Source: Cornus controversa (lineage: Eukaryota > Streptophyta > Magnoliopsida > Cornales > Cornaceae). From it: 64,000 bases of DNA. The DNA lies in NCBI GenBank assembly GCA_026545225.1, contig CM048846.1:38017501-38081500 (forward strand), read 5' to 3'. Positions 46,770-59,486 of the stretch are shown here, piece by piece. A program made the translations under genes and the position numbers. The notes under the pieces are model-generated. The model made no database searches and was not told where the DNA came from. It was given only the letters and a program-made list of their open reading frames with translations. Each line of letters opens with the position of its first letter. The stretch's first letter is position 1.

Positions 46770-48660
46770 TCTCCCCCTCCCGCCCCTCCAAATTTCATGT
46801 GCTTAATATTCTCTGACAAATAGTAAGGTATATGAAATTTTATATTGTAAATGAGAATTGGCATGTGTTATCCTCCTTGGCTTATGAATAGGACACTTGA
46901 AATTTTCAGTCTTTATATATTGTTTGGCCGAAAATTGTAATCGGCCTATTATCTAGGCCAAAAATTTTAATTGTTGTGATTTGAAGCTTTCCATTAAATT
47001 TTATTTCCCCCCAAAGTCTGAAAGTTTACTTGGAGATTGGACTTGTATGCCTTCTAGCCAAACATATTGTTGATTGGTCATGTTTTGTCCCCCAAAATTC
47101 AAAGAGTGCGAATTCAAGATGAAAAATATATTTAAATTTTCTTTCATATTGATTTTCTTCCAATAGAAGAATATACAATGAGTGAGAAAACTTTCTTATT
47201 TTTAGTAAAAAAATAAGACCGTGAAAGATTTCCTTTTAGTGGAAAAATTGATAACGGCTGAGGTTAAATATTACTTTATAGCCAGCCTTGGGGTTGGTTC
47301 ACCATTCCATGCCTCCCAAATGCCACTGGAAGTGGATTTGGGTTTGCTAAAGAATTGTTCCTTCATTTAATTTGGTTATCTCCTTGATTAAGAGATTTTT
47401 TTGGAGGTGATTGTCGTCCAAATTATAATGTTGGGGCCAGAGGTGGCCTTGGTTGTTGGTAGTTATTGTTTGGCTAACCATGAGATTGATCTATTGGAAG
47501 TATATTTGGGTCTATCAAAGGGTTGTTCTTTCATTAAACCCCCCCCCCCCCCCGAGTCTAGAGGTTTCCTTTGTAAGAATCGTGACCATTTTTTGCCGCT
47601 TTCTTTTTATTTTATTTAAATGCATATAAATGATTATAAATGTATTTTAAATGTAAAATATATGTTTGGAGACGTTTATATATGTTCGGGAAATTTTTGG
47701 GAGCGTTTGACAAAAGTTGACTTTTTTTGGCCAAATGGGCCCGGGGCGCGGGTCCTGTGAGCCTGAAAATTTTGAAAGTGTCAGAATGACACCAAATTTG
47801 AAGGATAGCTTAAATAAATATTTAACACTCTACGAAATTGAATTTAAGTCCATCGAAGTTACCAAAATTAAAAACAGAACCCGAGAAGATTTTTGTGAGA
47901 AACTAGTAAAATTTTTGTAAATATGACAACTAGGTCTATAAATAGCAAAGTAGAGAATTGCTAATTTCATTTCTCATTCTCATCAGCCGTATAGAGAGAG
48001 CAATATATATCTATATATGGAGATATCATCTTCTTCCCTTCTCTATTGATTTTGAGAGGCTTGGGCGAAATTTGGAAGTTGCCGAAGAAGAAGAAGTTGG
48101 TCTACGCATTGAGGGCTCGAGTTTGATCCGTCCAAAATTGAATTCGAATAAAGTTGATTTTTTTTCTCTGTAAAAAATTGAAGAAATCATTTGGAAGCTC
48201 TTCCAAATTGAGGCAAGGATGCCAATAAAATCTTGGGTTAATGTGAGTATATTGGTTATTAGGAGCAACCAATTGGTTATGTAATTAGATGTATTTCAAG
48301 GTTAAAACATCTTAGGTTATACTACTTAGTGATTTATCAATGTTTAATGATGTAATTACATGTTATAATTGCCTTAGATGATTATATAAGCATATTGAGG
48401 TTGAATTGTGAATAATTATGTGCATTCATGTATAATTATGAAGGTGATACTTATGTGTTTGATCAAATGTCTAGCAAGCATGTTTAAATGTGAAACATGT
48501 TTAAGTGAAATGAAATATGCAATATGTGAAATATGTTCAATGTGAAAGTACGTAACCTTTACTTAAAAATTGTGCAAGCATGGAAATCAAATGCTACACT
48601 AACTTGAATTGCATGTGCACGTTTAATATGAGCATCTTGAATCCATCTTCATTCATTGGG
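46770..48660. other. Non-coding; poly-C and a TATA-type promoter region
   Basis: No gene. A 15-base C run lies at 47539-47553. A TATA box (TCTATAAATAGC, 47935-47946) on the + strand is followed by a leader-like region and may be the promoter end of the repeat E LTR. Confidence 0.5.
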
Positions 48661-48669
48661 AATCACATG

Positions 48670-50010
48670 GTAAGGGTGGTGAGCTCAATTGGGCGGTATA
48701 GTCCTCTCAACGAGTGATGAGAAAATTTGGTAAAAGGAACCCTCATGGGGTGGACTGGTATAAGAGCCCCAGTAGATGAAAGAAGATACTCCCTAAAACG
48801 AAGTCCTATGATGAGGTGGACTGATATAAGAGCCTCGAATAGGTGGGATTGGGCAGTCTGAAAAATCAAAATCCAATAAACTGTGTGGAGAGTATGAGGG
48901 AGTTATACATATCATGTTGCATTGTTTATTGCTTAAGATATGGTTGTGATATACGGTATTTGCTTAAAATGATTAAATGCAAATGTATGTTTATGTAGTA
49001 TTCATGGAACTTGCAAAATTGTGTTTTAGACATTCCTACTTAGTGTGTTGTATCTTATCCCATTGGTATTAACTATTTTCAAGAAATGAAAACGAGGTGA
49101 TGAAGTCTCCTCAACGATAAATTTGGCGTGGAGCGGAGTTGATTTCATTTAAAGACTTTATTTTTGTTTTATTTGAATACATGTCTAGATTGTAGACTAC
49201 ATGCATGTGATGAACATGTAAAGACCATTTATGTCTCGAGAACATGTAATTATTTATGTCTTATGACTTCATATATTATAAGCATGGTATTAAGCATGAT
49301 GGAATCCTAGATGATTTAAATGATGATCTTTCATTTATGTTTATTTCTACATGTATAAACTTGTGAGAATGATTGTATTGATGTATTGGTAAAAATGAGG
49401 TGTATGCATGCTAAGAATGGGGACCATAGTGTATGAAAGAACACATAAAAAATTCTATATAGTATCAGCAGTCGAGGGATTTTGATCAATCGAAACCCAT
49501 ATTTCGATAAATCGGAATACCTCAATTGTGCGAATCATGTTGCGAGAATTTTGATGGAAGATAAGTAAAGTTCCAGTAAGGTTTCAAAAGTACTTCGATA
49601 CAAGTTCAATCATGCATAAATTTCGATCATGCAAAACCATCATTTCGATTAATTGAAATGCACTTTGCATAATCGAAAGGTGCATTTCGATCATGTGAAA
49701 TGGGTATTCACTGTGTGTTTTAAAGGGGCTCATATATGCTTGTTTACAATAAAAGACACACATAATAGACTAGAATTGCTTACGAATGTATACACATTAT
49801 ATTAATGGTATACAGAATGCTTCTAGTAGACTTTGAGAACACAACTTAGATTGTTGATCATCATGACATATCCGGTGAAGGATTGATGTGTTGATGTATA
49901 TGATAAGAATTTTGCTGTATATAATGATCTCGATAGTTCGGGTAGGATTCGAGGGTGATATTGATAGTACTTGTCATGGTTGTCCAGGTCTAGAATGGCA
50001 CGACGAACCG
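48670..50010 (+). mobile_element. Repeat family E, right copy
   Basis: Inverted homologue of 5693-6978, about 85 percent similar by eye. It contains dyads such as TTTTGATCAATCGAAA near 49480 and ATTTCGATTAATTGAAAT near 49645. Homology fades at about 50010 before reaching the TGTGACA end seen in the left copy. Probably part of an LTR of a separate Ty3 family; no coding region was found next to it. Confidence 0.6.
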
Positions 50011-50015
50011 GATCA

Positions 50016-50978
50016 TGGAAATTTTTGCATCATCAACCCTTATAAAACACAAAATGAAAAGATAAGAATGTTTAAATAAAATAAAAGAGTAATTAAAGAT
50101 TTATTTTGGGATATAAAATAACAAGTTTTGTGCACTTATTACTCATAGTTCAACGAGCCTTCCTCTTAATCCTCCATTCCACACTCAACCCATATTCTCA
50201 TATGGGATTATGACGGCATACGCTCCATTATGATACCATAATTGCCCAGGCCATATCACAATGCAATTCTATGCCAAAAATGGTCTCAGAACTATTGTGG
50301 TTATATAAGTTCCAACTCCTCAAGATTAGAAGTAATGTCGTGACTAGTTACTTTCTATCTTGAAGAGAAGAGTCAGTATTCCTCCATGTAGTCCCTGCAG
50401 TGAGAGTTATCACTCAGGGTCACGAGCTTTGAGCCATATGATCGCCCATTCATCAATGATCTCTCACAATCCTAGAGTATACAAAGGTAACAACTTCAGA
50501 GTGTTTTCCTAGATACACCCGCGAGAGAAGTATACAAAGAAAACATCTCCAATATACTTACTGAAACACACCTGTGAGAAGAGATTTCCCCCAATCTTTT
50601 TTTTAACCCTCGTGAGTTAAAGCTACTCACAACTATTTTCTTAGTGGCTAGGACCTTCAACAAGTATCCTATGAATTCATAGATACATTTTGTCCTTTGT
50701 GGGCCTAGTGTTCCCACAAAAGGTCCTCTCGTGGATAGGTTTTCCCCGCGTGGAACCCTTTCACAGGTGAGACATCCCCGTGTTGGGTCCTCATGCTGGT
50801 GAAACTCTTCTGCGATGGAATCCTTACGCGGGTAAATCATTCTCGTGGCCAGTCCTCTTGCGGCTAATGTAGTTCATTCAAGTAATTCTGTTTATGAGCC
50901 TTTTTTGTAAAACCCCTCTAATGTTCTGCGTAGGTATCTGGGTCACTTCTTTATAAACATAAACACAAATAGACACAA

Positions 50979-51010
<32 letters not shown>

Positions 51011-51090
51011 GATCATGTTTTAAGCTAACCACTTTTTATTTAAGGAATCTTCTCATACTTAATTTATCAAATGGTATGATCACAAATAGG
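50016..51090. other. Non-coding, retroelement-like
   Basis: No gene recognised. An (AC)n run lies at 50978-51001. The sequence at 50100-50900 looks like another decayed LTR, but I could not find its partner or its ends. Confidence 0.4.
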
Positions 51091-51532
51091 TGTTGAAGCT
51101 TCATCACCGACTCTCTCTCTCTAGAAAGCTCCACCAATTTTCTATCTCTAGAACCTTCTTGGTATTTTCTATATATATCTCTACACTACCTCTCTCTCAC
51201 TCTATCTATACATTTCCATCTACATATATATCTTTTTCTAGAAAGATCAAGAGAGACGTACCGACTTTACAAAGTTGGTGGATCAAGTCTATAAATATAG
51301 GCTGTGAGTTTCCTTTGGGCATGTAGAGAAACAACAAGTGAAGTGCTATATGTGAGCATAAGATATAAGACTTATGTGTAAGAGAGTGAGTCATATGTGT
51401 ATCCAATGTATAAATATTTGGTGTGAGTGAGTTGTAAAAGTGTCCAAACACTTTTGTACATCATTGTGTATCCAAGTTGTGTATTAATAAAAATATTGTT
51501 CTTTGTATTCAAGTCCACTATTTTTAAATTCA
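51091..51532 (+). repeat. Probable Ty1/copia 5' LTR
   Basis: Ends in TTAAATTCA at 51532, just before a copia-type primer site. It contains a TATA box (TCTATAAATATAGG) at about 51288-51301. The start at TGTTGAAGCTTCATC (51091) is a guess from the TG dinucleotide and normal LTR size; no 3' LTR is present to confirm it. Confidence 0.5.
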
Positions 51533-51538
51533 ATAATT

Positions 51539-51550
51539 TGGTATCAAAGC
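51539..51550 (+). promoter_or_regulatory. Ty1/copia primer-binding site (initiator tRNA-Met)
   Basis: TGGTATCAAAGC matches the usual TGGTATCAGAGC complement of initiator tRNA-Met with one change. It directly follows the probable LTR. Confidence 0.8.
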
Positions 51551-51659
51551 TAGAAGTGGTCAGGGACCACTTAAACGAGTTACTGCTAGTAGATCATACG
51601 TACACATAGTCTAGGAATGTGCGAAGTCGATTGGTCTAGGACCAAGCCCGATAAGGTAC

Positions 51660-52683
51660 ATGATCACTTTGGCAGATTTGAGTAATGTAATTGGTGGAAT
51701 TACAAAACTTAATCACACCAATTAAGAAATATGGAGCACTTGTATAATGTCCTATTTAATAGGACAAGATTTGTGGGAGATAGTTAGTGGTAGCGACACT
51801 ACACCACCTTCTAGTGAGAATGTTGAGCCACTACGAAAATGGAAATCAAATCGGGAAATGCAATGTATGCACTCAAGATATCAGTGGATCCTGAATTATT
51901 GGGATACATTAAGGATGCAAGGACACCAAAGGATGTGTGGGAACTCTCGCCTCACTCTTCTCAAAGACGAATGATGCTCACCTTCAAATGCTAGAGAATG
52001 AGTTAATGACTACCACATAACAAGGTATGCCAATTACTCAATATTTTAAGAAAATAAAAGATTTGTGCTGTGAAATATCGTTATTGGATCCTGAATCAAA
52101 AATTAGCGAGCAAAGGATGAGGAGGATAATTATTCGAGGCCTAAAGCCCGAATATAATGGATTTATTATAGCGATACGTGGGTGGCCAACTCAACCCACT
52201 CTTGTTGAATTAGAAAACTTGTTGGCAAACCAGGAGACCCTAAACAAATAGATAAGTGGGGTCTTGATAAAAGATGATGAGGAAGCACTCTTTAGCAATA
52301 ATACAAGAGGGAGAGCCAGAGGATAAAATGAAGCAAAAAACTCGAATAAAGAGAAGAGAAGCTTTTGCGCAGGGGGAGCTCAACCGAATAGACAACAACA
52401 TGGGCAACGTTATGAAGGTTCTAGATGGCATAACGTTGAGTGCTTCAACTGTGGCAAGAAGGGCCATTATGCTTGAGATTGCTTGCATAAGAAGAAATCA
52501 GTAGAAGGTAATCTGGCGACATCTAATAGCCAGGAAATGAACAGTGAAGAAGAATGGGACGCTGAAGCATCTTTCTCGGTGTTCGAACCTATTGAAAAAA
52601 ATTATTCAAAAGAGGAATGCTCTAGTGAGAGGAAGGAAGTTAAGGAATCAGATTTTGGATTCGCTTCAATATACAAACATTGA
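51660..52683 (+). pseudogene. Ty1/copia gag
   Basis: Starts about 51660 (LADLSNVIGGITKL, then CIMSYLIGQDLWEIV) and continues through ITQYFKKIKDLCCEISLL and RIIIRGLKPEYNGFI. The zinc knuckle CFNCGKKGHYA-stop-DC lies at about 52437-52481 and carries a TGA. Multiple frameshifts and stops break the gag frame. Confidence 0.88.
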
Positions 52684-53930
52684 GTAATCAACTACGATAG
52701 TGATTGGATCATAGACTCAAGATGCCCCATCACATGACCGGTGACAAAGAGAAGTTGTCTGGTATGGCAGACTACAATAGAAGCCAAGTAGTTGTAACTG
52801 CCAATAACTCAAGGCTACCAATCACCTATGTCGGTAAGACAGTGATTGCCCCTCGCTATAGACCTCATCAGGTTCAATTACAGGATGTCTACCATGTACC
52901 TAACATAAAGAAAAATTTGTTATCAGTATCACAACTGGCGGACTAAGGTAACTACATGGTGTTTGGTCTAAAAGATGTCAAGGTGTATCGAGATCTTAAA
53001 TTATCAAGGCCACCTGTCATGGAAGGAAAATGACTACAGTCTGTTTATGTAATGTCAGCTGAATCGACATACGTAGGTAGAACTTGAAGGAATGAAACTG
53101 CATATTTATGGCATGCACGCTTGGGGCATGTTAGCTACAACAAGTTGAAGGTCATGATGAGCAAAACAATGCTTAAGGGTCTTCCCCAATTAGAGATTCG
53201 TAAAAATATTATTTGTGTAGACTGCCAGTATGGTAAGGCTCACTAACTACCATATAAGGCATCAAAGTTTAGGGCCAAAGAACCCTTGGAGCTTGTTCAC
53301 TCAGACATATTCAGCCTGAAAAATCAAACATCAATTAGTGGGATGTGCTACATGATAACATTCATTGACGATTTCTCAAGATACACATGGGTACACCTGA
53401 AAGAGAAGGCTGAAACAATAACAAAATTTAAAATTTTTTGGGAAGAAGTAGAAAGTAAAGTCAAAAGGAAGATAGATGCTTGCGTACAGATAATGGGGGA
53501 GAATACACATGAAATGAGTTCTCTGACTATCTAAGAGAAAACAGGATACGTCAACAACTGACTTGTTCGAGCACCCCACAACAAAATGGAGTTGCTAAAA
53601 GGAAAACTGACATCTCGTAGAGACTTATAAAAGTATGTTGCATGCCAAGAATGTGTCTGGTCAATTTTGGGCTGAATGCATGAGGACAACAGCGCATGTA
53701 ATCAACAGGCTACCATAGGTAAGGTTAACATTAATCTCACCCTTTGAGAAACTATGGAACACCAAGTCCACAGTAAATCACTTTCGAGTCTTTAGATGTG
53801 TATGTTACGTATTTGTCCCAGATCACCAACAGAGCAAATTTGATAAAAAGGCAATACAATGCATCTTTGTAGGTTATGATAGTGAGAGAAAAGGGTGGAG
53901 ATGTTTGCACTAAAGCAGAATTAGACATGG
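52684..53930 (+). pseudogene. Ty1/copia protease and integrase
   Basis: The protease block reads WIIDSRCPHHMTG, where the active-site DSG has become DSR (G to A). The pre-integrase motif LWHARLGHVSYNKL is at about 53107. The integrase core includes [17 protein letters not shown] and [20 protein letters not shown]. The region after GYDSERKGWRC (about 53900) runs almost directly into RT, so the integrase C-terminus and linker are deleted. Confidence 0.88.
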
Positions 53931-54655
53931 GAGCTCATAACAAAACTGAAAGATGTCAAACCCTTATCTTATAAGTGGATTTACAAAGTAAAGACTCATC
54001 CAGATGGATCGATTGAGAGGTATAAAGCACGATTAATAGCTCAATGATTTTCTCAACAATACGGGCTGGACTATGATGAAACATTCAGTCCATTATCAAT
54101 GATAACAATTGTTCGAGTCTTGATAACACTTACAACAAGTAAGTCATAGAAGATGTGGCAAATGGACATGAAGAATGCCTTCCTACATGGGGAGCTAGAT
54201 AAAGAAATATACATGGATCAGCCAAAGGTATTTGAAAGAAAAACACAACCTAACTATGTCTGCAAATTGAGGAAAGCGTTATACGGATTGAAGAAAGCCC
54301 CTAGAGCCTGGTATGGTAAGATATCAAAGTTTCTAGTTCAAAATGGGTACTCTATTACTCCTACAGATTTAAGTCTATTCGTTAGGATACAAGGTGAGAA
54401 ACTAGCGATAGTGCTAGTATATGTGGATGATCTAATCATCACAAGAGACAATGTTGATGAGATTCAACGTACAAGAGCAATTATATCGGTACGCTTTCAG
54501 ATGAAAGAGCTTGGAGAATTGAAGCACTTTCTTGGTCTCGAGATCGAACGGAGTAATAAGGGAGTATTTCTATGCCAATAAAAATATGCAATAAATTTAC
54601 TCAAGAAATATGGGATGCTTAAGTGTAAGAAAATCTCAACACCAATGGAGCCCAA
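53931..54655 (+). pseudogene. Ty1/copia reverse transcriptase, truncated
   Basis: Reads DVKPLSYKWIYKVKTHPDGS, then MDMKNAFLHGELDKEIYM and the active-site box VLVYVDDLII, and continues to GLEIERSNKGVFLCQ, after which a TAA interrupts. Homology ends at about STPMEPNTK (54655), where a gypsy gag fragment on the other strand begins. RNase H and the 3' LTR are absent. Confidence 0.9.
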
Positions 54656-55080
54656 CACCAAGTACCTCCACATGATGCATCAACCATCTGTCTGTTGGTT
54701 TCTATCAGCCATTCATGAAAACTCTATACTAGTTGACACTTAGGAACCTGATGATGAGGACACTACCTAAGAAGGTCCTTGAATCTTTTCCATGTCTCAT
54801 AAAATTGTGCCCCCTCATATTGGGATAACCAGTGATCGCCCGTCTAAACTGATTGGTCTTCCCTATCGCAAAATACTTCTTAAAGAACTCATGTTGTATT
54901 TGAGTCCAAGTGTGATAGAACTTACCGGGAGAGAATTGAACCAATACTTTGCTTTGTCTTTCAAGGAGAATGGAAAAAGTCTCATCTTGAAAGCATCTTC
55001 AGAGAAGTTATGAATTTTGGTAGTTGAGCATACTTCTATGAACTTATCTAGATGCTTCTAATTAATGATGTTTCTCATTC
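54656..55080 (-). pseudogene. Ty3 gag fragment, minus strand
   Basis: On the minus strand it reads HLDKFIEVCST, KMRLFPFSLKDKAKYWFNSL, TQIQHEFFKKYFAIGKTN, FRRAITGYPNMRGH and VPKCQLV with QMVDASCGGTW, which is the gag core of Athila-like elements. It abuts the truncated copia RT at 54655 and faces a + strand gag fragment from 55085, head to head. Confidence 0.82.
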
Positions 55081-55084
55081 ATTT

Positions 55085-57508
55085 GAGTTTAACAAAGAAC
55101 AAGCTCAATCAATTACTACTCTAAGGAGTTGTAGAGTGCTAGAAAATTCGGTTGACAAAATGAGGGAGAAAGAATGTTAGCGTCCTATAAATCCAAACAT
55201 TCTCATTTTTAATCCAAATGATATTCCTCTAAATCCAAAAGAGTTCTCAAATAATTCAAAAGATAAAGGAAAGGAGAAGATCATTGAAGCTAAATTCTCA
55301 TCTATTCCAATTCAAGAGGCTTCATATGAACCTTATATTCCCTTTCCTCAAAGACTAAGGTAACCTTTGATAGGCATTGAATGTTACGAATTCTAGCCTC
55401 TTAAATTGTGTATTTTATTCTCTTAGTAAGAGATTATTTTGTTATTTTACTTTGTTTTAGTATTTTCTGTATTTTCAGGGCCTTAATGATTATTTTAGTT
55501 AAAACCATGATTTTGGACTTTTAAAGATGATATGCAAGAAGGTTAGATGAAGCCTACATCAAAGGGATCCATTGAACTCCATATTTTAACTCAAATCAGC
55601 CCAAGATAGAGGTCCAAGAGAATTACAGCTGCTTAAGAAGGTTTCGGGCCTGAAGCCCAAATCTGCGCATAATACAGTCTTAATCCCGTTTTGGAAAATG
55701 GACCAGAAGTCTTATTTTTGAGCCTCAAATCGACTTATGTTATGCGTAAGGTTGAATGAAATTCGATTCTGCACACTTTTGTATTTCACAGAAATTCTAT
55801 GAATCGGACTTCTAGTGGGTCAAAAGTGGGGTCGAACGTCAGCAGGAAAAACCCACCTGATTAGTGCTGCGGGAAAACCTAATTAATTCCTAATTGGATT
55901 AGGACTTTGATGTATTCTCTTGGCTATTTAAAGTGACAAATTGGGGCTGTATTGGGAGGCTTGGCAGTAGCTTTGAAGAGCTTTTGGAGTAGAGAATCAT
56001 TGGAGAATAAGGCGTATCATGAGCGGCTAGTTCAGCCAGCAGGGTTTTGATGTAGCCCTAACTAAACATCACTGGTTTGATTGTTCTAATTATTGGGAAT
56101 TTTTGTATTCATTTATAGATTGTGTAATTTAGAAGATTCTTATTATAGAATTGAGCAATAAAAGTCTTATAAACTCAGTTTCAATGATCTCTTATCTTGT
56201 CTTAGATACTTGATTGTTGTTATTGAACTCGTCCCTCTTATTTTCTGTGATCATGAGAGTGATTATTACACAATGGTTTTCACTGAATATATCATTAAAA
56301 GCTTTGATGGATTATGCCTAGAGAAGATGAACCATACTGCACCCTAGATTAGAGTAGTTAGGCAGATGGCCCATGCCAATCGAAGATAGTCCATGACTTA
56401 GCCTTAATCATATGTTATCTTCTTGACGGATGGAGGTGAGCTTGTAGCCACCGACACCACTTATGCATGATATGATGCCCCATAGTTAGTTCAATTGACC
56501 ATTGATTGTGAAGTTAGCGGTGAAATCAATTACCCTAGACTTATCTTATATTCTCTACACTCCTTAGTTTTTCTTGCTTTTGTTCAATTGCTTCATTAGA
56601 TACAAAAATCAGCAACTTATTTCTTTTAAATTTAATTAGAATTAGTCCTAACAATTCAACTCAATCAGACCACAGTCCCTGAGGTTCGACACCCCTTTCG
56701 ATAGCCCTATTCTACAAGGAATTCGTTCTATTGCGAAGTGTGGTAATTTTTAATTGATATACTTTTTGAGTCACACTCACACATGAATCAACCTTCTCAA
56801 TTTGGGAAACAATGTGAGAAATTGCAAGATATGAAAGAAATCTTCAAACAAGTGAAAATCAATCTTCCTCTCCTAGATGCTATAAAATAAATTCCCTCCT
56901 ATGCTAAATTTCTAAAGGATTTATGCACTCAAAAGCGTAAATCTAGGAATCAAGTGCTTAAGAAAGTCCAATTAACTGAGCAAGTGAGTTTAATTCTCCA
57001 AACCCCTCCAAAATTCAAGGATCTGGGTGCCCCAACAATCTCTTGTGTCATTGGTGACCATGAATTTGAGAGAGCCCTCCTTGATTTGGGAGCAAGTGTT
57101 AACTTACTTCCTTACTCGGTTTATAGAAAATTAGAGCTAGGAGAGCTTAAGCTGATCACAGTTGTGTTGTAACTAGCCGACCGTTCGGTGAGGCAACCAC
57201 GTGGAATAATTGAGGATGTTCTGATCAAATTGAACAAATTCTATTTTTTGGTGGCCTTTATAGTCCTTGACACCGAACCTATCCAAGATCCTACAGAGCA
57301 TATTGCGATCATCCTAGGTCATCTATTCTTGGTTACGGTTAATAGTTGCGTTAATTATCATACCGAGGTGATGAACATCTCCTTTGGGAATATAACTATG
57401 AGGTTGAATACTTTTGACGCACCTCACCGCACTTCCAATGATGAGAGTGAATGCTTTGGGGTAGCTAATGTGCATAAACTTGTGCCCACGTCTCGCCCTA
57501 GACGGTAA
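55085..57508 (+). pseudogene. Element B gag C-terminus and protease
   Basis: The + strand gag part (AQSITTLRSCRVLENSVDKM, YIPFPQRLR) is interrupted by a solo LTR at 55368-56790 and resumes as FGKQCEKLQDMKEIFKQVK and FLKDLCTQKRKSRN. The protease follows, with LLDLGASVNLLPYSVY near 57085 and HIAIILGHLFLVTVNS near 57300. Homology ends around ECFGVANVHKLV (57480). RT, RNase H and integrase are missing, a deletion that joins protease directly to the post-pol region. Confidence 0.87.
55368..56790 (+). mobile_element. Solo LTR, family C, copy 2
   Basis: Starts TGATAGGCATTGAATG and ends CACACATGAATCA, flanked by the 5-bp duplication ACCTT (55363-55367 and 56791-56795). It is similar to 38941-40445 over its whole length apart from indels around 55925. 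Removing it restores gag continuity (PQRLR to SQFGKQ). Confidence 0.93.
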
Positions 57509-57679
57509 ACTTGGCAAACATTTCGACGATCCTATCATGCTCCGTGTTATCCTTTGAATCCAAAAAGAATGTATCTAAATATTTTGAAGTTTCTGAGTGT
57601 GAGAGGTATTAATTGAGGGTGAAACTTATTTTTTTTTTCATACTTAGGGTAATTTTGCAAACTTCTAGTCAAAAGAAGC

Positions 57680-57916
57680 TTCGATGCATCGAAGTAGCCA
57701 TTTTGATGCATCGACATTAGCGTCGATGTATCGATCTTTAAAAAGTTCCATTTCTCTATCGATTCCAACAGCCTTCACACCTTGCGTTGATTTATGGTCG
57801 ATGCATCGAAACCTCTATTTCGATGCATTGACAGCGATGATGCATCGAAGTAGCCACTTTGATGCATCGCACTAAAGCACGTGACTGCACACACAATCAC
57901 TTAAATATTTGAATCC
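57680..57916 (+). promoter_or_regulatory. Internal dyad cluster and promoter-like region (B)
   Basis: Seven copies or variants of TCGATGCATCGA occur at 57680-57870. CACGTG (57878-57883), a TATA-like block CACTTAAATATTTGAATCC (57898-57916) and a pyrimidine-rich leader (57917-57990) follow. Order and TATA-like block match element A at 35722-36120; the palindrome differs at its centre. Confidence 0.62.
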
Positions 57917-58355
57917 CTCTTCTCTCCTTCTCATTTTTCCTTCTCTCTCGCGACTCCCTCTTCTCTCTTCGTTCGAATCCCCCAAGAACACCCCGCCTCC
58001 TCTATGGTCCAAAATCATCTGGTTAAATATAAATTTGGGCATCCTTAAAGGCAATTCTAAGCTTCACCAACCTTGTACGACATAGTTGGTATTCTGCTAG
58101 GTACAAGCTTTCTTTGGGATTTTTAGATTCTCATTTTTGATTTTGTGAAATTATCAGAGGTGTGGTTTGTCGATTTTGAGAATATTGGGTGAATTTTAGG
58201 GGAAGTGGTGACCCTTTGACTCTATTCGAGAGTGGGGGTACCTTGGAGTCAATTTTAGTTTAGAGTTATGGATTTCAGACCCAGCACTAGGGGCTGCCGA
58301 GCACTTTACTTACTCAATCTTTGAGGACGAGCTTGAAATCCATTTTTGTGTGGAG

Positions 58356-59486
58356 ATGGTTCGAAACAAGGCCCCTATGGGAGTTATTCGAGATGTCTCG
58401 AGTGGACAATAGAAGAATCGAGGATTTATACCCGAAAGTTTGATAGTGGCATCAGATTTTGGGGATGACTACTATGCTCGCTGGAGTCTCGATGTCTTAC
58501 GGGATCGTGGTCTCCTACCCTTGCTATCTCCTACAACTGATATAGTTTACCCAAGTCTTGTACAAGCCTTTTATATGAACCTCATATATGACTGTGCAGA
58601 GCCCGGCATTTTGAGGACTACTGTGGATGTCACGACTCTTGCCATTACAGCCACCATTATTACCGAGATCACCGAGCTGCCCCATGTGCAACCTGAGTTT
58701 GTTGAGTTGAGTGAGGACCATTTTGAATTCCCCGAGCTCCCACAGCATCTTACACATTCTCATATGGTGCGAGAACTATGTAGGGGTCATTTTCCCAATT
58801 ACAAGAATAACGCCATAAACAAGTATTTGATTCCTCGGCGTTGGTGGTTCTTGGATATCGTACTTTATAAGAATGCTCACCCTTTTGGACATTCTACTGA
58901 GCGTCGGGGTGAGTTCTTAGAGGCCCTCTACGCAATGGAAACTGGGTGTTGGTTTTCCATGCCCGCTATTATTTGGGGCCAGCTTCACAAGGCCTGGGAC
59001 CAACTGATTCAGAAGGAATAAGAAATCTCCGTCGATGAAGCTGTCATTCCCCTACCTCATTACCGCCTTTTTTACTAGGGTGACTATTGAGTTTGGGACT
59101 CTGAGATTACCATTGGACCGTCGTCGCATTTTGCTCTCCAGAGTTGGAGGAAGATGGTGGCCCATATGTCCACCTTGCCCCAAGTAGCCCCCGAGGTGGA
59201 GGTAGGTGATAGTGAGGAGGGTGAGGATACTTCAGAGGAGCCCGAGGTTGATGTGCTGGGCATAAGTACCAAGGACTATAAGTACCTCATTGGTGGTATA
59301 GCCTGTCTAACTGCCGATGTAGCGCGTCTTTTGACAAACTTTGATATGCAGTGTCAGGCTGCATTAGAGGAGCGCCGTGTGGCAACTGAGCACCGGAGAC
59401 AAACAGAGGAGCGCTTAGATACTCTTACTGTTAAAGTCCATGCCATTTTAGATGGGCAGGATTGCCTTATGCAACTATTCAGCTGA
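58356..59486 (+). pseudogene. Element B accessory ORF
   Basis: Starts MVRNKAPMGVIRDVSSGQ at 58356, with a TAG at 58410. It is then open from 58440 to 59021 (SLDVLRDRGLLPLLSPTTDI, RWWFLDIVLYKNAHPFG, ERRGEFLEALYAMETGCWF, AIIWGQLHKAWDQL). Three more in-frame stops lie between 59019 and 59100, then the C-terminal part (ACLTADVARLLTNFDMQCQA, ERRVATEHRRQTEERLD) is open to 59486 and looks like a coiled coil. It is the same family and layout as the element A aORF. Confidence 0.82.

Noticed and set aside
47401-47619. Coding region with a proline run
   Set aside because: The prolines come from a 15-base C homopolymer; no similarity or codon structure.
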